From positions 1 through 64,000 of the forward strand of contig NZ_JOHY01000054.1 of NCBI RefSeq assembly GCF_000721495.1: a DNA stretch of 64,000 nucleotides, read 5' to 3'. The stretch is from Streptomyces sp. NRRL F-5123. Its GTDB lineage: Bacteria > Actinomycetota > Actinomycetes > Streptomycetales > Streptomycetaceae. Shown here one piece after another: positions 29,256 through 42,914 of the stretch; the stretch's first letter is position 1; each line of letters starts with the position of its first letter. The notes under the pieces were generated by a model that was given only the letters and a program-made list of their open reading frames with translations, had not been told where the DNA came from and made no database searches. The position numbers and the translations under genes are program-made.

Positions 29256-31010
29256 GTGGACACCGCCTCGTACATAGGGCCGGACGACGCGCCGGACAGA
29301 TACCGCCTGCGGCGGTCGATCGGCCGCGGCGGCGAAGCCGTGCTCTACCTCGCCGAGTTGGAACTGGGCGGCGCGACGGAGCCGGTCGTCGTCAAGATGC
29401 TCGACGACCGGCAGGCCCTCTCCCGGGAACTGTTCGCGCGGGTCAGCGCGAAGTGGCGGGAGCAGGCCGAGCTGCTGCGCTTCGTGCACCGGCCCGGCGT
29501 GGTCGGGATCCGGGAGCACTTCGAGGGGCCGTCCGCGCACCCCGCGGGCACCCTGCCGGAGGCGGCCGGCCGGGCGCTCTACCTCGTGATGAACCATGTG
29601 CAGGGCCTCGACCTGCGCGACTGGCGCGCCGAGCGCACCCTGGAGTCCGCGGACGAGCGCCGCGCGGCGGTGCGCTGCCTGGAGCAGCTCGCAGAGGTGC
29701 TGGACTGGCTGCACAGCGGCGCGGCGACCCCCTCCGGCCGCCGGGTCGTGCACGGCGACCTCTCCCCCGGCAATGTGATGATCGACGAGCACGGCCAGGC
29801 GACCCTCGTGGACTTCGGCCTGAGCAAGCTCGCCGCCGACCACCGGACCGCCGAGGTGTGGTTCACCCCCGGCTTCGCCGCGCCCGAGGTCTTCGACGGC
29901 ATCCGCAGTCCTGCCACGGACCGCTACGCCTTCGGCGCCATCGCGTACTTCCTGCTGAGCGGTGAATCCCCGGCGACCGTCCCGGAGACGCTGCGCGCGG
30001 CGCTGCTCGCGCTCCCCGCGCTGGCCGGGCTGAGCCCGGAGAAGGCCGCCCGGGTCGCGGCGATCTTCGCGGCGGACCCGGAGTCGCGGCCCACGTCGCT
30101 CACCTCGTGGGTGCGGGAAATGCGCTCCCTCGTCGTCTCGGCCACCCGCCCCGAGCAGCCGCCCGTACCGGCGGCCGCGCCCGTACCCCCTCTGCCGCCG
30201 CCCGGGCCGCCCGTACCGCCGGCCCTGCCGCCGCAGCCGGTGCACGCGCCGCAGCCGGTCTTCCGGTCGCCCGTGCCCGTCCTCCCGCCCACCGTCCCGG
30301 AGCCGCCGGCCAGGCGGCAGGGGCTGCGGATCACGGTCGCCGCGGTCGTCGCGGCGGCGCTCGTGGGGGGCGGGGCCGTACTCGGCGTCGTCCTGTCCGG
30401 CGGGGACAAGGGCGACGACGCAGGCAAGCGCCCCCCGACCACGCCCGCCGCGACCGGCGGCAGCACCGGCGGGACCACCTCGCAGCAGCCGGCCGCCGGC
30501 GACGGCACGGCCACGGGCACCCCGACGGGCGCCCCCACCGACGCCGGCGGCGGCGGCAGCGGCACGGGCGACTCCGGCGGCGACACCTCGGACCCCTCCG
30601 CCGCCGACGAGGTCTCGCTCGCCGACCTCACCCCCACCGACGAGAGCATCTTCTCCCTGGAGCGCAAGGCCGCGGCCGTCGACGGCGTGCAGTACCAGGA
30701 CTCGCTCACGTCGTCGTACTGCTACCGGGACGCCTCCGGCCTCGACGGCTTCGGGGAGTACAACCTCGGCAAGAAGTACGCGACGCTCGACGTCGTCCTC
30801 GGCCTGGACGACAACAGCCCGAACACCGGCGACACCTTCACCGTCATCGCCGACGGCAAGCGGATCTTCCGCGACCGGGCGACGGTCGGGAAGCCGTTTC
30901 ACAAGAAGTTCGACGTCTCCGGCGTGCTGCGGCTGCGCGTGGAGTGGGTCTCGGACGACGAGTTGAACTGCCCGACCACCGTGCTGGGCGACCCGACGCT
31001 GATCCCCTGA
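29256..31010 (+). CDS. Membrane Ser/Thr protein kinase with extracellular NPCBM-like domain
   Basis: 584 residues from GTG 29256. Kinase domain about 15-290: glycine loop SIGRGGEAVLYLAE, Lys47 in VVVK, HGDLSPGNVMI catalytic loop (HGD in place of the usual HRD, Asp168 and Asn173 present), DFG at 186-188 and APE at 209-211. A Pro-rich linker (300-350), one membrane helix (about 358-380), a Gly/Thr/Ser linker, then a C-terminal module (about 470-584, SLERKAAAVDGVQYQDSL... FNI-like beta strands) that resembles NPCBM carbohydrate-binding domains. It probably senses an extracellular sugar or wall component. The last 112 bases overlap the convergent MMPL gene. Confidence 0.87.
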   Translation: MDTASYIGPDDAPDRYRLRRSIGRGGEAVLYLAELELGGATEPVVVKMLDDRQALSRELFARVSAKWREQAELLRFVHRPGVVGIREHFEGPSAHPAGTLPEAAGRALYLVMNHVQGLDLRDWRAERTLESADERRAAVRCLEQLAEVLDWLHSGAATPSGRRVVHGDLSPGNVMIDEHGQATLVDFGLSKLAADHRTAEVWFTPGFAAPEVFDGIRSPATDRYAFGAIAYFLLSGESPATVPETLRAALLALPALAGLSPEKAARVAAIFAADPESRPTSLTSWVREMRSLVVSATRPEQPPVPAAAPVPPLPPPGPPVPPALPPQPVHAPQPVFRSPVPVLPPTVPEPPARRQGLRITVAAVVAAALVGGGAVLGVVLSGGDKGDDAGKRPPTTPAATGGSTGGTTSQQPAAGDGTATGTPTGAPTDAGGGGSGTGDSGGDTSDPSAADEVSLADLTPTDESIFSLERKAAAVDGVQYQDSLTSSYCYRDASGLDGFGEYNLGKKYATLDVVLGLDDNSPNTGDTFTVIADGKRIFRDRATVGKPFHKKFDVSGVLRLRVEWVSDDELNCPTTVLGDPTLIP

Positions 31011-33199
31011 GACACCAGCACCGGAGCGGTCTGCGGCACGGCGGGGGCGGGCAACGGGGCCGGTGCGGGGCCGTCGATGCTGATGCGCGGCAGCCTGCGG
31101 TCCAGCCAGCCGGGCAGCCACCAGTTGGCGTCGCCGAGGACGTGCATGAGCGCGGGCACCAGCAGCGTGCGCAGCACGAACGCGTCGAGCGCGACGGCGG
31201 CGGCCAGGCCGATGCCGAACATCGCGATCACCCGGTCGCCGCTGAGCACGAAGGCCAGGAAGACCGCGATCATGATCACCGCGGCCGAGGTGATCACCCG
31301 GCTGGTCTCGGCGAGCCCGACACGAACCGCCCGGCAGTTGTCGCGGGTCTCGCGCCACTCCTCGTACATCCGGCTGACCAGGAAGACCTGGTAGTCCATG
31401 GACAGCCCGAAGAGCACCGAGACCATGATCACCGGCAGGAAGGGCTCGATCGGGCCCGCCCTCCCCAGGCCCAGCCACTCGTCGCCCCACCCCCACTGGA
31501 AGACCGCGGTGACGACCCCGAAGGACGACGCGACCGCGGCGACGTTCATCACCGCGGCCTTGACGGGGATGCCGACCGAGCGGAAGGCGACCAGCAGCAG
31601 GATGCAGCCGAGGCCCACGACGCTGCCGACGAACAGCGGCAGCTTGCCGACCACGACGTCCGCGAAGTCGTCGTAGCTCGCGGTCGGGCCGCCGACGTAG
31701 ACGCGCAGCCCGCTGCCCTGCTCGGCGGCGGGCAGCACGTCGTGCCGCAGCCGGTCGACGAGCTGCGAGGTGGCGCCGGACTGCGGGGCGCTGTCGGGGG
31801 TGACGGTGATGACGCCGGTGCCGCCGGACAGCTCGACGGGGGTGACCGCGGCGACGCCGGGGGTTTCGCGCAGCGTCTCGGGGAGGTGGTCCAGGGCGAT
31901 CCTGGCCTGCGCGCCGTCCGTGGTGGCGACGAGGGTGAGCGGGCCGTTGGTGCCCGGGCCGAAGCCTTCCGCGAGCAGGTCGTAGGCCTGCCGGGTGGTG
32001 GCCCCGGCCGGGCCGTTGCCCTGGTCGGAGGTGCCGAGGTGGAGGGTGAGCGCGGGCAGCGCCAGGACGGCCATGAGTACCGCCGCCGCCACGCCCAGCA
32101 GCTTCGGGTGCCGCTCGACGAAGGCCGACCAGCGGGCGGCGAGGCCCGCGGGCGGCTCGGGGCGCGGGCCGTGCTCGGCGAGCGCGCGGCGCTCGCGGCG
32201 GCTGAGGGCGCGCTCGCCGATGAAGCCGAGCAGCGCGGGCAGCAGCGTGACGGACGCGGCGACGGTGAGCAGCACGGTGAGCGCCGCGGCGACGGCGACC
32301 CCGTTGAGGAAGCTCAGCCGCAGCACCAGCATGCCGAGCAGCGCGACGCACACCGTGCCGCCCGCGAAGACCACCGCGCGTCCCGTCGTGGCGACGGCCT
32401 GCTGCGCCGCCTCGGCGACGTCCAGGCCGCGTTTGAGACCTCTGCGGTGCCTGCTGACGATGAAGAGGGCGTAGTCGATGCCGACGCCGAGCCCGATGAG
32501 CATGCCCAGCATGGGCGCGAAGTCGGCGACGGTCATGGCGTGGCCGAGCAGCACGATCGCCATGTAGGCGGTGCCGCAGCCGACCAGCGCGGTCGCGATG
32601 GGCAGCAGCATCGCGGCGAAGGAGCCGAAGGCGACGAGCAGCACCACGGCGGCGACGCCGACCCCGACGATCTCGCTGAGGTGCGCGCTCGTGCCCTCGG
32701 TGCTGCCGACGGCCTGGCCGCCCAGTTCCACCTGGAGGTCGCCGTGCCGGGCGGCGGTGGCGGCGTTCACCAGGGCCTCGGCCTGGGAGCGCGGTACGGC
32801 GTCGGCGTCCGCGGCGAAGCCGACGACGGCGTAGGCGGTACGCCCGTCGGCGCTGATCTGCTTACCGCCCTCGGCGGCGTAGGGGCTGTCGACGGAGGCC
32901 ACACCGGGCAGGTGGCGGGCCGTGTCCAGGACCGCGGTCATGGTCTGCCGGACACCGGCGTCGCGTACGGTGCCGTGCCCGGTGTGCCACACGACGGTGT
33001 CGGTGTCGCCCGCCTGCCCGGGGAAGGCCTCCCGCAGCAGGGCGGAGGCGTGCCCGGACTCGGTGCCGGGGGCTTCGTAGTGCCGGGAGTACGCCGAGCC
33101 CGCGACGCCCGCGGCGGCGGTGAGGCCGACGAGGACCGCGAGCCACAGCAGCACGGCGGTGAGGCGGCGGCGCAGACACCACCGTGCGAGTGCGGCCAT
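30899..33199 (-). CDS. MMPL-family membrane transporter
   Basis: 766 residues, RND superfamily. Two repeats, each one N-terminal helix, a large external loop and five helices; MMPL motifs GLGVGIDYALFIVSRHRRGLKRG and GLSMDYQVFLVSRMYEEWRETRD are visible. Family members export lipids, siderophores or drugs using the proton gradient. ATG 33199 with AGGAGC upstream was chosen; an in-frame extension to 33283 looks non-coding. The C-terminal tail of about 37 residues is encoded antisense to the kinase 3' end. Substrate unknown. Confidence 0.9.
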   Translation of the reverse strand: MAALARWCLRRRLTAVLLWLAVLVGLTAAAGVAGSAYSRHYEAPGTESGHASALLREAFPGQAGDTDTVVWHTGHGTVRDAGVRQTMTAVLDTARHLPGVASVDSPYAAEGGKQISADGRTAYAVVGFAADADAVPRSQAEALVNAATAARHGDLQVELGGQAVGSTEGTSAHLSEIVGVGVAAVVLLVAFGSFAAMLLPIATALVGCGTAYMAIVLLGHAMTVADFAPMLGMLIGLGVGIDYALFIVSRHRRGLKRGLDVAEAAQQAVATTGRAVVFAGGTVCVALLGMLVLRLSFLNGVAVAAALTVLLTVAASVTLLPALLGFIGERALSRRERRALAEHGPRPEPPAGLAARWSAFVERHPKLLGVAAAVLMAVLALPALTLHLGTSDQGNGPAGATTRQAYDLLAEGFGPGTNGPLTLVATTDGAQARIALDHLPETLRETPGVAAVTPVELSGGTGVITVTPDSAPQSGATSQLVDRLRHDVLPAAEQGSGLRVYVGGPTASYDDFADVVVGKLPLFVGSVVGLGCILLLVAFRSVGIPVKAAVMNVAAVASSFGVVTAVFQWGWGDEWLGLGRAGPIEPFLPVIMVSVLFGLSMDYQVFLVSRMYEEWRETRDNCRAVRVGLAETSRVITSAAVIMIAVFLAFVLSGDRVIAMFGIGLAAAVALDAFVLRTLLVPALMHVLGDANWWLPGWLDRRLPRISIDGPAPAPLPAPAVPQTAPVLVSQGISVGSPSTVVGQFNSSSETHSTRSRSTPETSNFL

Positions 33200-33323
33200 G
33201 AACCAGCTGCTCCTGTGTGCTCGGACGTTGCCCCACTCTTGCAGGAGGAAATGATCCTTTGGGACTTTCGTGCCCTTCCTCACAAGCGGTAAAAGACGGA
33301 TAAGGAATATTCCCGGAAACGCC

Positions 33324-33357
33324 GAAGGACGGCACCCCGGGTGGGGTGCCGTCCTTC
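33324..33357 (-). terminator. Terminator after gatB
   Basis: GAAGGACGGCACCCC and GGGGTGCCGTCCTTC form a perfect 15-bp stem with a GGGT loop, 41 bases past the gatB stop codon on the minus strand. Immediately beyond lies an AT-rich stretch (33240-33320) that probably holds the MMPL gene promoter. Confidence 0.85.
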
Positions 33358-33397
33358 GTTCCGCCGTACGGGGCGGGGCGATCGGGTGGGCCGCGGA

Positions 33398-34906
33398 TCA
33401 GCCCTGGACGCCCAGCTTCTCCAGGACCAGCTCGCGGACCCGCTTGGCGTCCGCCTGGCCCCGGGTGGCCTTCATCACCGCGCCGATGAGCGCGCCGGCC
33501 GCCGCGAGGTTGCCGCCGCGGATCCTGTCGGCGACGGCGGCGTTCGCCGCGATCGCGTCGTCCACGGCCTTGCCGAGCGCGCCCTCGTCCGAGACGACCT
33601 TCAGGCCGCGCCTGTCGACGACCTCGTCCGGGCCGCCCTCGCCCGCGAGCACGCCCTCGATGACCTGGCGGGCCAGCTTGTCGTTGAGGTCGCCCGCGGC
33701 GACGAGCGCCGCGACCCGGGCGACCTGCGCCGGGGTGATCGGCACCGCTGCCAGCTCGGCGCCCGACTCGTTGGCGTGCCGCGCCAGCTCGCCCATCCAC
33801 CACTTGCGGGCGGCCGCGGAGTCCGCGCCCTCCGCGATCGTGGCGAGGATCAGGTCGAGCGCCCCGGCGTTGAGCACCGACTGCATCTCGTGGTCGGCGA
33901 TGCCCCACTCCTCCTGGAGGCGCTTGCGGCGCAGCCGCGGCAGCTCCGGGAGCCCGGCACGCAGTTCCTCGACCCACTCGCGGGACGGGGCCACCGGCAC
34001 CAGGTCGGGCTCGGGGAAGTAGCGGTAGTCCTCCGCCTCCTCCTTGATGCGCCCGGAGGTCGTCGAGCCGTCCTCCTCGTGGAAATGCCGGGTCTCCTGC
34101 ACGATCGTGCCGCCGGAGGTGAGGACCGCGGCGTGCCGCTGGATCTCGAAGCGGGCGGCGCGCTCGACGCTGCGCAGCGAGTTGACGTTCTTGGTCTCGC
34201 TGCGGGTGCCGAACTTCTGCTCGCCGCGCGGGCGCAGCGACAGGTTGACGTCGCAGCGCATCTGGCCCATCTCCATGCGGGCCTCGCTCACCCCGAGCGC
34301 CTTGATCAGCTCGCGCAGCTCCGCGACGTACGCGCGGGCCACCTCGGGAGCGCGGTCGCCCGCGCCCTCGATCGGCTTGGTGACGATCTCGATGAGCGGG
34401 ATGCCGGCCCGGTTGTAGTCCAGCAGCGAGTGCGAGGCGCCGTGGATACGCCCGGTGGCACCGCCGACGTGGGTGGACTTGCCGGTGTCCTCCTCCATGT
34501 GGGCGCGCTCGATCTGCACCCGGAAGACCTCGCCGTCCTCCAGCTGGACGTCCAGGTAGCCGTCGTACGCGATGGGCTCGTCGTACTGCGACGTCTGGAA
34601 GTTCTTCGGCATGTCCGGGTAGAAGTAGTTCTTCCGGGCGAAGCGGCACCACTCGGCGATGCTGCAGTTCAGCGCCAGGCCGATCTTGACGGCCGACTCG
34701 ACGCCGGTCTCGTTGACGACCGGCAGCGAGCCGGGCAGGCCCAGGCAGGTCGGGCAGACCTGCGAGTTGGGCTCGGCGCCCAGCGCGGTGGAGCAGCCGC
34801 AGAACATCTTCGTCCTGGTGCCCAGCTCGACATGGACCTCCAGGCCCATCACCGGGTCGTAGGCCGCGAGCGCGTCCTCGTAGGACAGCAGTTCCGTGAC
34901 GGTCAC
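33398..34906 (-). CDS. gatB: Aspartyl/glutamyl-tRNA amidotransferase subunit B
   Basis: 502 residues. Seen: [38 protein letters not shown] with Zn-binding cysteines, [65 protein letters not shown] and a C-terminal YqeY-like helical tail domain. GatB binds the misacylated tRNA and holds the kinase site that activates Glu-tRNA(Gln) or Asp-tRNA(Asn). GTG start at 34906. It follows a small membrane-protein gene that separates it from gatA. Confidence 0.96.
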   Translation of the reverse strand: MTVTELLSYEDALAAYDPVMGLEVHVELGTRTKMFCGCSTALGAEPNSQVCPTCLGLPGSLPVVNETGVESAVKIGLALNCSIAEWCRFARKNYFYPDMPKNFQTSQYDEPIAYDGYLDVQLEDGEVFRVQIERAHMEEDTGKSTHVGGATGRIHGASHSLLDYNRAGIPLIEIVTKPIEGAGDRAPEVARAYVAELRELIKALGVSEARMEMGQMRCDVNLSLRPRGEQKFGTRSETKNVNSLRSVERAARFEIQRHAAVLTSGGTIVQETRHFHEEDGSTTSGRIKEEAEDYRYFPEPDLVPVAPSREWVEELRAGLPELPRLRRKRLQEEWGIADHEMQSVLNAGALDLILATIAEGADSAAARKWWMGELARHANESGAELAAVPITPAQVARVAALVAAGDLNDKLARQVIEGVLAGEGGPDEVVDRRGLKVVSDEGALGKAVDDAIAANAAVADRIRGGNLAAAGALIGAVMKATRGQADAKRVRELVLEKLGVQG

Positions 34907-34928
34907 GTGGTTTCTTCCTCCTGGCCTG

Positions 34929-35153
34929 TCAGTCCGTCAGCACGTCGTCGTCCGGCTGGCGCAGATCCCGGACCAGCAGGGCCACACCGGTGGCCACGGC
35001 GGCCACCCGGATCAGGCCGTCGATGAGCTGGAGGGTGTCGTTCTCGCCGCGCGCGGCGCGGACCTTCTTGACGTTGCTGAAGGCGGCGAAAAGCGTGCTG
35101 CCGATGGCCAGGTACGTACCGGCCTTGCCCTTCTTCTTGCCCTGAGTGCTCAT
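34929..35153 (-). CDS. Small membrane protein between gatA and gatB, hypothetical
   Basis: 74 residues starting [20 protein letters not shown], with a basic N-terminus, a moderately hydrophobic segment, a polar loop and a hydrophobic stretch [12 protein letters not shown], then an acidic tail QPDDDVLTD. The start overlaps the gatA stop codon in ATGA, so it is translated with gatA. Its position inside the gat operon in the Streptomyces order is familiar, but I know of no function. It may be a small membrane or scaffold protein. Confidence 0.75.
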   Translation of the reverse strand: MSTQGKKKGKAGTYLAIGSTLFAAFSNVKKVRAARGENDTLQLIDGLIRVAAVATGVALLVRDLRQPDDDVLTD

Positions 35154-36643
35154 AGCTGCGGTGCCTCCTCAAGGAGCGGGTGGCCCCACTTCGTCACGAA
35201 GGCGGCCTCGACGGCGGCGCCGACCCGGTAGAGCCGGTCGTCCTGGAGTGCGGGAGCGATGATCTGCAGGCCCACCGGTAGACCGTCCTCCGGCGCGAGG
35301 CCGCAGGGCAGCGACATCGCCGCGTTGCCCGCCAGGTTGACCGGGATGGTGCACAGGTCCACCAGGTACATCGCGAGCGGGTCGTCCACCCGCTCGCCCA
35401 GCGGGAAGGCGGTGGTCGGGGTGGTCGGCGACACCAGCACGTCGACCTGCTCGAAGGCCTTCGCGAAATCCCGCGTGATCAGCGTGCGGACCTTCTGCGC
35501 CGAGCCGTAGTACGCGTCGTAGTAGCCGGAGCTGAGCGCGTACGTGCCGAGGATGATGCGGCGCTTGACCTCGGGGCCGAAACCGGCCTCGCGGCTCAGC
35601 GCGGTGACCTCCTCGGCGGACTTCGTGCCGTCGTCGCCGACCCGCAGGCCGTAGCGCATGGCGTCGAAGCGGGCCAGGTTGCTGGAGCACTCCGACGGCG
35701 CGATCAGGTAGTACGCGGCGAGCGCGAGCTCGAACGACGGGCAGGAGATCTCCACGACCTCCGCGCCCAGTTCGCGCAGCACCTCGACGGACTCCTGGAA
35801 GCGCTGCACCACTCCGGGCTGGTAGCCCTCGCCGCCCAGCTCCTTGACGACGCCGATGCGCATCCCGCGCACGTCGCCGCTGCGGGCCGCCTCGACGACC
35901 GGCGGCACCGGCGCGTCGATCGACGTCGAGTCCAGCGGGTCGTGGCCGCCGATCACCTCGTGCAGCAGCGCGGCGTCCAGCACCGTGCGGGCGCACGGGC
36001 CGCCCTGGTCGAGCGAGGACGAGAAGGCCACCATGCCGTAGCGGGACACCCCGCCGTAGGTGGGCTTGACGCCGACCGTGCCGGTCACCGACGCGGGCTG
36101 CCGGATGGAGCCGCCGGTGTCCGTGCCGAGCGCGAGCGGGGCCTCGTACGCCGCGAGCGCCGCGGCGCTGCCGCCGCCGGAACCGCCCGGGATACGCGTC
36201 AGGTCCCACGGGTTGCCGGTCGGGCCGTACGCGCTGTTCTCGGTGGAGGAGCCCATCGCGAACTCGTCCATGTTGGTCTTGCCCAGGATCACCACGCCGG
36301 CGGCCTTGAGCTTCTTGGTGACCGTCGAGTCGTACGGCGGGATCCAGCCCTCCAGGATCTTCGAGCCGACCGTGGTGGGCACGCCCTCGGTGGTGAAGAT
36401 GTCCTTCATCGCCAGCGGCACACCGGCCAGCGGGCCCAGCGGCTCGCCCGCGGCGCGCTTGGCGTCGACCGCGCGGGCCTGCGCCAGGGCGCCCTCCCGG
36501 TCGATGTGCAGGAAGGCGTGCACCTTCTCGTCCACGGCCTCGATCCGGGCCAGGTGCGCCTCGGTGACCTCGACCGCGGTCAGCTCGCCGGACGCGATCT
36601 TCGCCGCCGTCTGCGCGGCGGTCAGCCTGATGATGTCCGTCAT
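35150..36643 (-). CDS. gatA: Aspartyl/glutamyl-tRNA amidotransferase subunit A
   Basis: A 497-residue amidase-signature enzyme. Seen: [24 protein letters not shown] containing the catalytic Lys, [20 protein letters not shown], and the Gly/Ser-rich signature [36 protein letters not shown] with the nucleophile serine and the cis-Ser, then [19 protein letters not shown]. It releases ammonia from glutamine for transamidation of misacylated tRNA. It follows gatC by four bases. Confidence 0.96.
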   Translation of the reverse strand: MTDIIRLTAAQTAAKIASGELTAVEVTEAHLARIEAVDEKVHAFLHIDREGALAQARAVDAKRAAGEPLGPLAGVPLAMKDIFTTEGVPTTVGSKILEGWIPPYDSTVTKKLKAAGVVILGKTNMDEFAMGSSTENSAYGPTGNPWDLTRIPGGSGGGSAAALAAYEAPLALGTDTGGSIRQPASVTGTVGVKPTYGGVSRYGMVAFSSSLDQGGPCARTVLDAALLHEVIGGHDPLDSTSIDAPVPPVVEAARSGDVRGMRIGVVKELGGEGYQPGVVQRFQESVEVLRELGAEVVEISCPSFELALAAYYLIAPSECSSNLARFDAMRYGLRVGDDGTKSAEEVTALSREAGFGPEVKRRIILGTYALSSGYYDAYYGSAQKVRTLITRDFAKAFEQVDVLVSPTTPTTAFPLGERVDDPLAMYLVDLCTIPVNLAGNAAMSLPCGLAPEDGLPVGLQIIAPALQDDRLYRVGAAVEAAFVTKWGHPLLEEAPQL

Positions 36644-36647
36644 CGTG

Positions 36648-36941
36648 TCAGTCCTCCCCCAGGATCTGCGGCACCTTGAAGCGCTGCTGCTCCTGCGCCG
36701 GGGCGCCCGACAGCGCCTGCTGCGGGGTGAGCGACGGCCGGACGGTGTCCGCGCGCATCACGTTCGTCAGCGGCAGCGGGTGCGAGGTCGGCGGGACGTC
36801 CTCGCCGGCCACCTCGGAGACGCGGGCGACCGCGCCGATGATGTCGTCAAGCTGTCCGGCGAAGTGGTCCAGCTCATCGGCGGACAGCTCCATCCGTGCC
36901 AGCCGGCCGAGGTGGGCTACCTCCTCGCGCGTGATGCTCAT
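36648..36941 (-). CDS. gatC: Aspartyl/glutamyl-tRNA amidotransferase subunit C
   Basis: 97 residues: [20 protein letters not shown]..., helical pair, then the conserved [20 protein letters not shown] loop and [10 protein letters not shown] end, matching GatC. It links and stabilises GatA and GatB. First gene of the gatC-gatA-small protein-gatB operon; upstream is a 209-base gap with a dispersed repeat. Confidence 0.94.
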   Translation of the reverse strand: MSITREEVAHLGRLARMELSADELDHFAGQLDDIIGAVARVSEVAGEDVPPTSHPLPLTNVMRADTVRPSLTPQQALSGAPAQEQQRFKVPQILGED

Positions 36942-37090
36942 TCGATCCTCTGCGGGTGAGACAACGGTGTGAGCCCCAATCCTATGGGGCTCCGACCCGC
37001 GCCCGCGAAGCCCTTTACCCCCGAGGGGGGCCTGGGGGCTCGGGCCTTCACCCCTGAGGGGCCGCGCATGCCGGGCGGGGCACCCGTTTT

Positions 37091-37126
37091 CAGGGGCGCG
37101 TGGGGGTACCTCCCAGGCGCCCCTGG
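37091..37126. repeat. Palindromic dispersed intergenic repeat
   Basis: CAGGGGCGC and GCGCCCCTG bracket a GTGGGGGTACCTCCCAG block, similar to the repeats at about 7351 and 25488. It lies between gatC and the GGDEF/EAL gene. Confidence 0.6.
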
Positions 37127-37150
37127 AGAACCCGCCGGGCCGGCCGCAGG

Positions 37151-39379
37151 CTACAAGCGCTCGACCGGCGCTGCGGCCGGGACCGTCGAATGCGTGCCCG
37201 GCGCGGGCGGGAGGGCGCGGCGGGCGGAGGCGGCGACGGGGAGGGCGCCGCGTTCGCCCCGGGCGAGAAGCCACTTCGTGGCTTCCTCGGGCGGCATCGC
37301 GGCGGCGACCAGCCACCCCTGCACGGCGTCGCACCGCAGATCGCGCAGCCGCTCCCAGGTCTCGTCGTCCTCGACGCCCTCCGCGACGACCATGAGGCCC
37401 AGCGAGTGGGCCAGGTCGACCGTGCAGCGGACGATCTCCGCGTCCTCGGCGTCGACGACGAGCCGGGCCACGAAGGAGCGGTCGATCTTCAGCTCGCTGA
37501 CGGGCAGCCGGCGCAGGTGGACGAGCGAGGAGTAGCCCGTGCCGAAGTCGTCGAGGGACATCTTGACGCCGTGTCCGGTGAGCCCGAGGAGGGTGTCGGC
37601 GGCGCGCTGCGGATCCTCCAGCAGGACGTGCTCGGTGATCTCCAGCTGGAGGAAGTGGGCCGGCACCTGATGCCGGGCCAGCCGGGCGGCGACCGTGCCG
37701 GCGAAGCCGGGGCTGTGGACGTCGCGCGGCGAGACGTTGACGGCGACCGGTACGTCGAGGCCCAGCTCGCGCCAGCGGGCGACCTGGGCCAGCGCGGTGT
37801 CCAGCACGTATTCGGTGAGCAGCGGCATCAGGCCGGACGTCTCGGCCATGGTGATGAACTCGTCCGGGCTGACCCGGCCGCGCTCCGGGTGCTCCCAGCG
37901 GACCAGGGCCTCCAGGCCCGCGACCCGGCCGTCGAAGCGCACCTTGGGCTGGTAGTGGAGTTCGACGTCGCCGGCGTCCAGCGCCCGGCGCAGATCGCCG
38001 AGCAGGCCGAGCCGGTCGGGGGTGTTGCCGTCGCGCGTGGCCTCGTAGACCTCGACGCCGCTGCGGTCGCGTTTGGCCTGGTACATCGCCACGTCCGCGC
38101 GGCGCAGCAGCCCTTCGGCGTCCAGCGCGTGGTCCGGGAAGACGGCGACGCCCGCGCTGGCCTCCAGCACCAGGGACAGGCCGTCGAGGCTGAGCGGCGA
38201 GGCGAGGGCGGCGACGAGGGTGCGGGCGACACGCTGGGCGCGGGTGGTGGAGTCGCAGCCCGGCAGCAGGACGGCGAACTCGTCGCCGCCGAGTCTGGCC
38301 GCCTCGGCGCCGCGCGGCAGGGCGGTACGCAGCCGGTCGGCGACCTGGAGCAGCAGCCGGTCGCCGGCGCGGTGGCCGAGCGTGTCGTTGACGGAGCGGA
38401 ACTTGTCCAGGTCGATGAGGATCAGCCCGACGCGGCCGCAGCCGTCCGGCGGGTGCGTGCCCGTACCGCCGGACGCGGCCAGGAAGCCGGGCTCGGCGCG
38501 CTCGCAGTCCTCCTGCGCCTCGTCCAGCGCGCTCCAGGCGCGCTCCAGCAGCCACTGGCGGTTGGGCAGCCCGGTGAGCGGGTCGCGCAGCTGCTCCTCC
38601 GCGCGGGCGTGCGCGATCCACAAGGTGGAGTCCAGCGCGATGAGCGGCACCGAGAAGAGCGGCAGCAGCGCCGGCTTGTCGCACGCGACGACCAGGATGA
38701 GCGGCGAGATGCCGAGCAGCGCGCAGCCGAGCATGCCCTGCCGCATGAGGGCGGAGCGGGCGAAGGTCGGCAGTCCTTCGCCGCGCGGGGCGAAGGCGCA
38801 CCACAGCAGCGCGCGGGTGGCGGCCAGATACGCCAGCGCGGCGAGCACGACGATCGGCACGGCGGTCATCGACCAGACCTCGGGGGCCCAGGGATGCTCG
38901 ACCGTGGGACGGGCGCCGCACAGGCTGAGCACGGCGGCTCCGGCGCCGATGCCGAGGATGTCGATGGAGCCGTACAGCGCGGCCTGCCGCCATCGGTGCA
39001 GGCGGGCGGCGCCGACCAGGGTGACCACGGCGAGGCTGACCAGCAGGGCGGGCACCCAGCCGTGCGCCAGCAGCATGGCGAGCGTGAGGGCGGCACCGGA
39101 TCCGGTGCCGCCCCACCAGCGGTCGCGGCCGACGGCCACCAGATGGCCGACGATGATGCCGGTCAGGATCGCGAAGCCCCAGCCTCCCGTCCCGGCGGGG
39201 AAGAGCGCGTGGCCGTGCTCGAGCACCCGGCAGATGCCGACGGCCAGGCAGATCGCAGCGGCGGGCGGGGCCGCGGTCCGCACCAGCGAGCGGGAGAGGG
39301 ACGGAGCGGGGGAGGGCGGCGCGGCGGCGGGCGCGCACGGTGGCAGCGGCGCCGCTGCGGCACTCTCCGTCGGATGCAT
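37151..39379 (-). CDS. rmdB: Membrane-anchored GGDEF/EAL cyclic di-GMP enzyme (RmdB-like)
   Basis: 742 residues from ATG 39379 (GAGGGA upstream). Several membrane helices in 35-245, GGDEF domain with RLGGDEF at 362-368, then an intact EAL domain: [10 protein letters not shown] (EAL 490-492), VNVSP (Asn548), QLEITE (580-583), [11 protein letters not shown] (Asp610, Asp611), KIDRSF (Lys631) and VAEGVE. No RxxD inhibition site precedes GGDEF. All phosphodiesterase ligands are present. Its place between the gat operon and ligA matches RmdB, a phosphodiesterase affecting aerial development in Streptomyces, so the symbol rests partly on synteny. Confidence 0.88.
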   Translation of the reverse strand: MHPTESAAAAPLPPCAPAAAPPSPAPSLSRSLVRTAAPPAAAICLAVGICRVLEHGHALFPAGTGGWGFAILTGIIVGHLVAVGRDRWWGGTGSGAALTLAMLLAHGWVPALLVSLAVVTLVGAARLHRWRQAALYGSIDILGIGAGAAVLSLCGARPTVEHPWAPEVWSMTAVPIVVLAALAYLAATRALLWCAFAPRGEGLPTFARSALMRQGMLGCALLGISPLILVVACDKPALLPLFSVPLIALDSTLWIAHARAEEQLRDPLTGLPNRQWLLERAWSALDEAQEDCERAEPGFLAASGGTGTHPPDGCGRVGLILIDLDKFRSVNDTLGHRAGDRLLLQVADRLRTALPRGAEAARLGGDEFAVLLPGCDSTTRAQRVARTLVAALASPLSLDGLSLVLEASAGVAVFPDHALDAEGLLRRADVAMYQAKRDRSGVEVYEATRDGNTPDRLGLLGDLRRALDAGDVELHYQPKVRFDGRVAGLEALVRWEHPERGRVSPDEFITMAETSGLMPLLTEYVLDTALAQVARWRELGLDVPVAVNVSPRDVHSPGFAGTVAARLARHQVPAHFLQLEITEHVLLEDPQRAADTLLGLTGHGVKMSLDDFGTGYSSLVHLRRLPVSELKIDRSFVARLVVDAEDAEIVRCTVDLAHSLGLMVVAEGVEDDETWERLRDLRCDAVQGWLVAAAMPPEEATKWLLARGERGALPVAASARRALPPAPGTHSTVPAAAPVERL

Positions 39380-39602
39380 GCCCGTCCCTCTTCCAGCCCG
39401 GTGAAGCAAGCAGGTCCCACCGCCCCCTGGCCGCAGCGGAGTTCCGTTACGGCTGGCGGAACGTATCGCCGCCGTGGGGACGCGTCACAACACTAGGCCG
39501 CCCCGCGCCTTCCCGGGCACCGATCGAACGGGGTTGCCCGAATGCGACCAGGCACATCGACGTATTCTGATATAGACCGATCGAGTGACATCTCCGGGTC
39601 AT

Positions 39603-42886
<3,284 letters not shown>

Positions 42887-42914
42887 GCCCGAAGGGTAGC
42901 CCGCGGGCCGCGCC

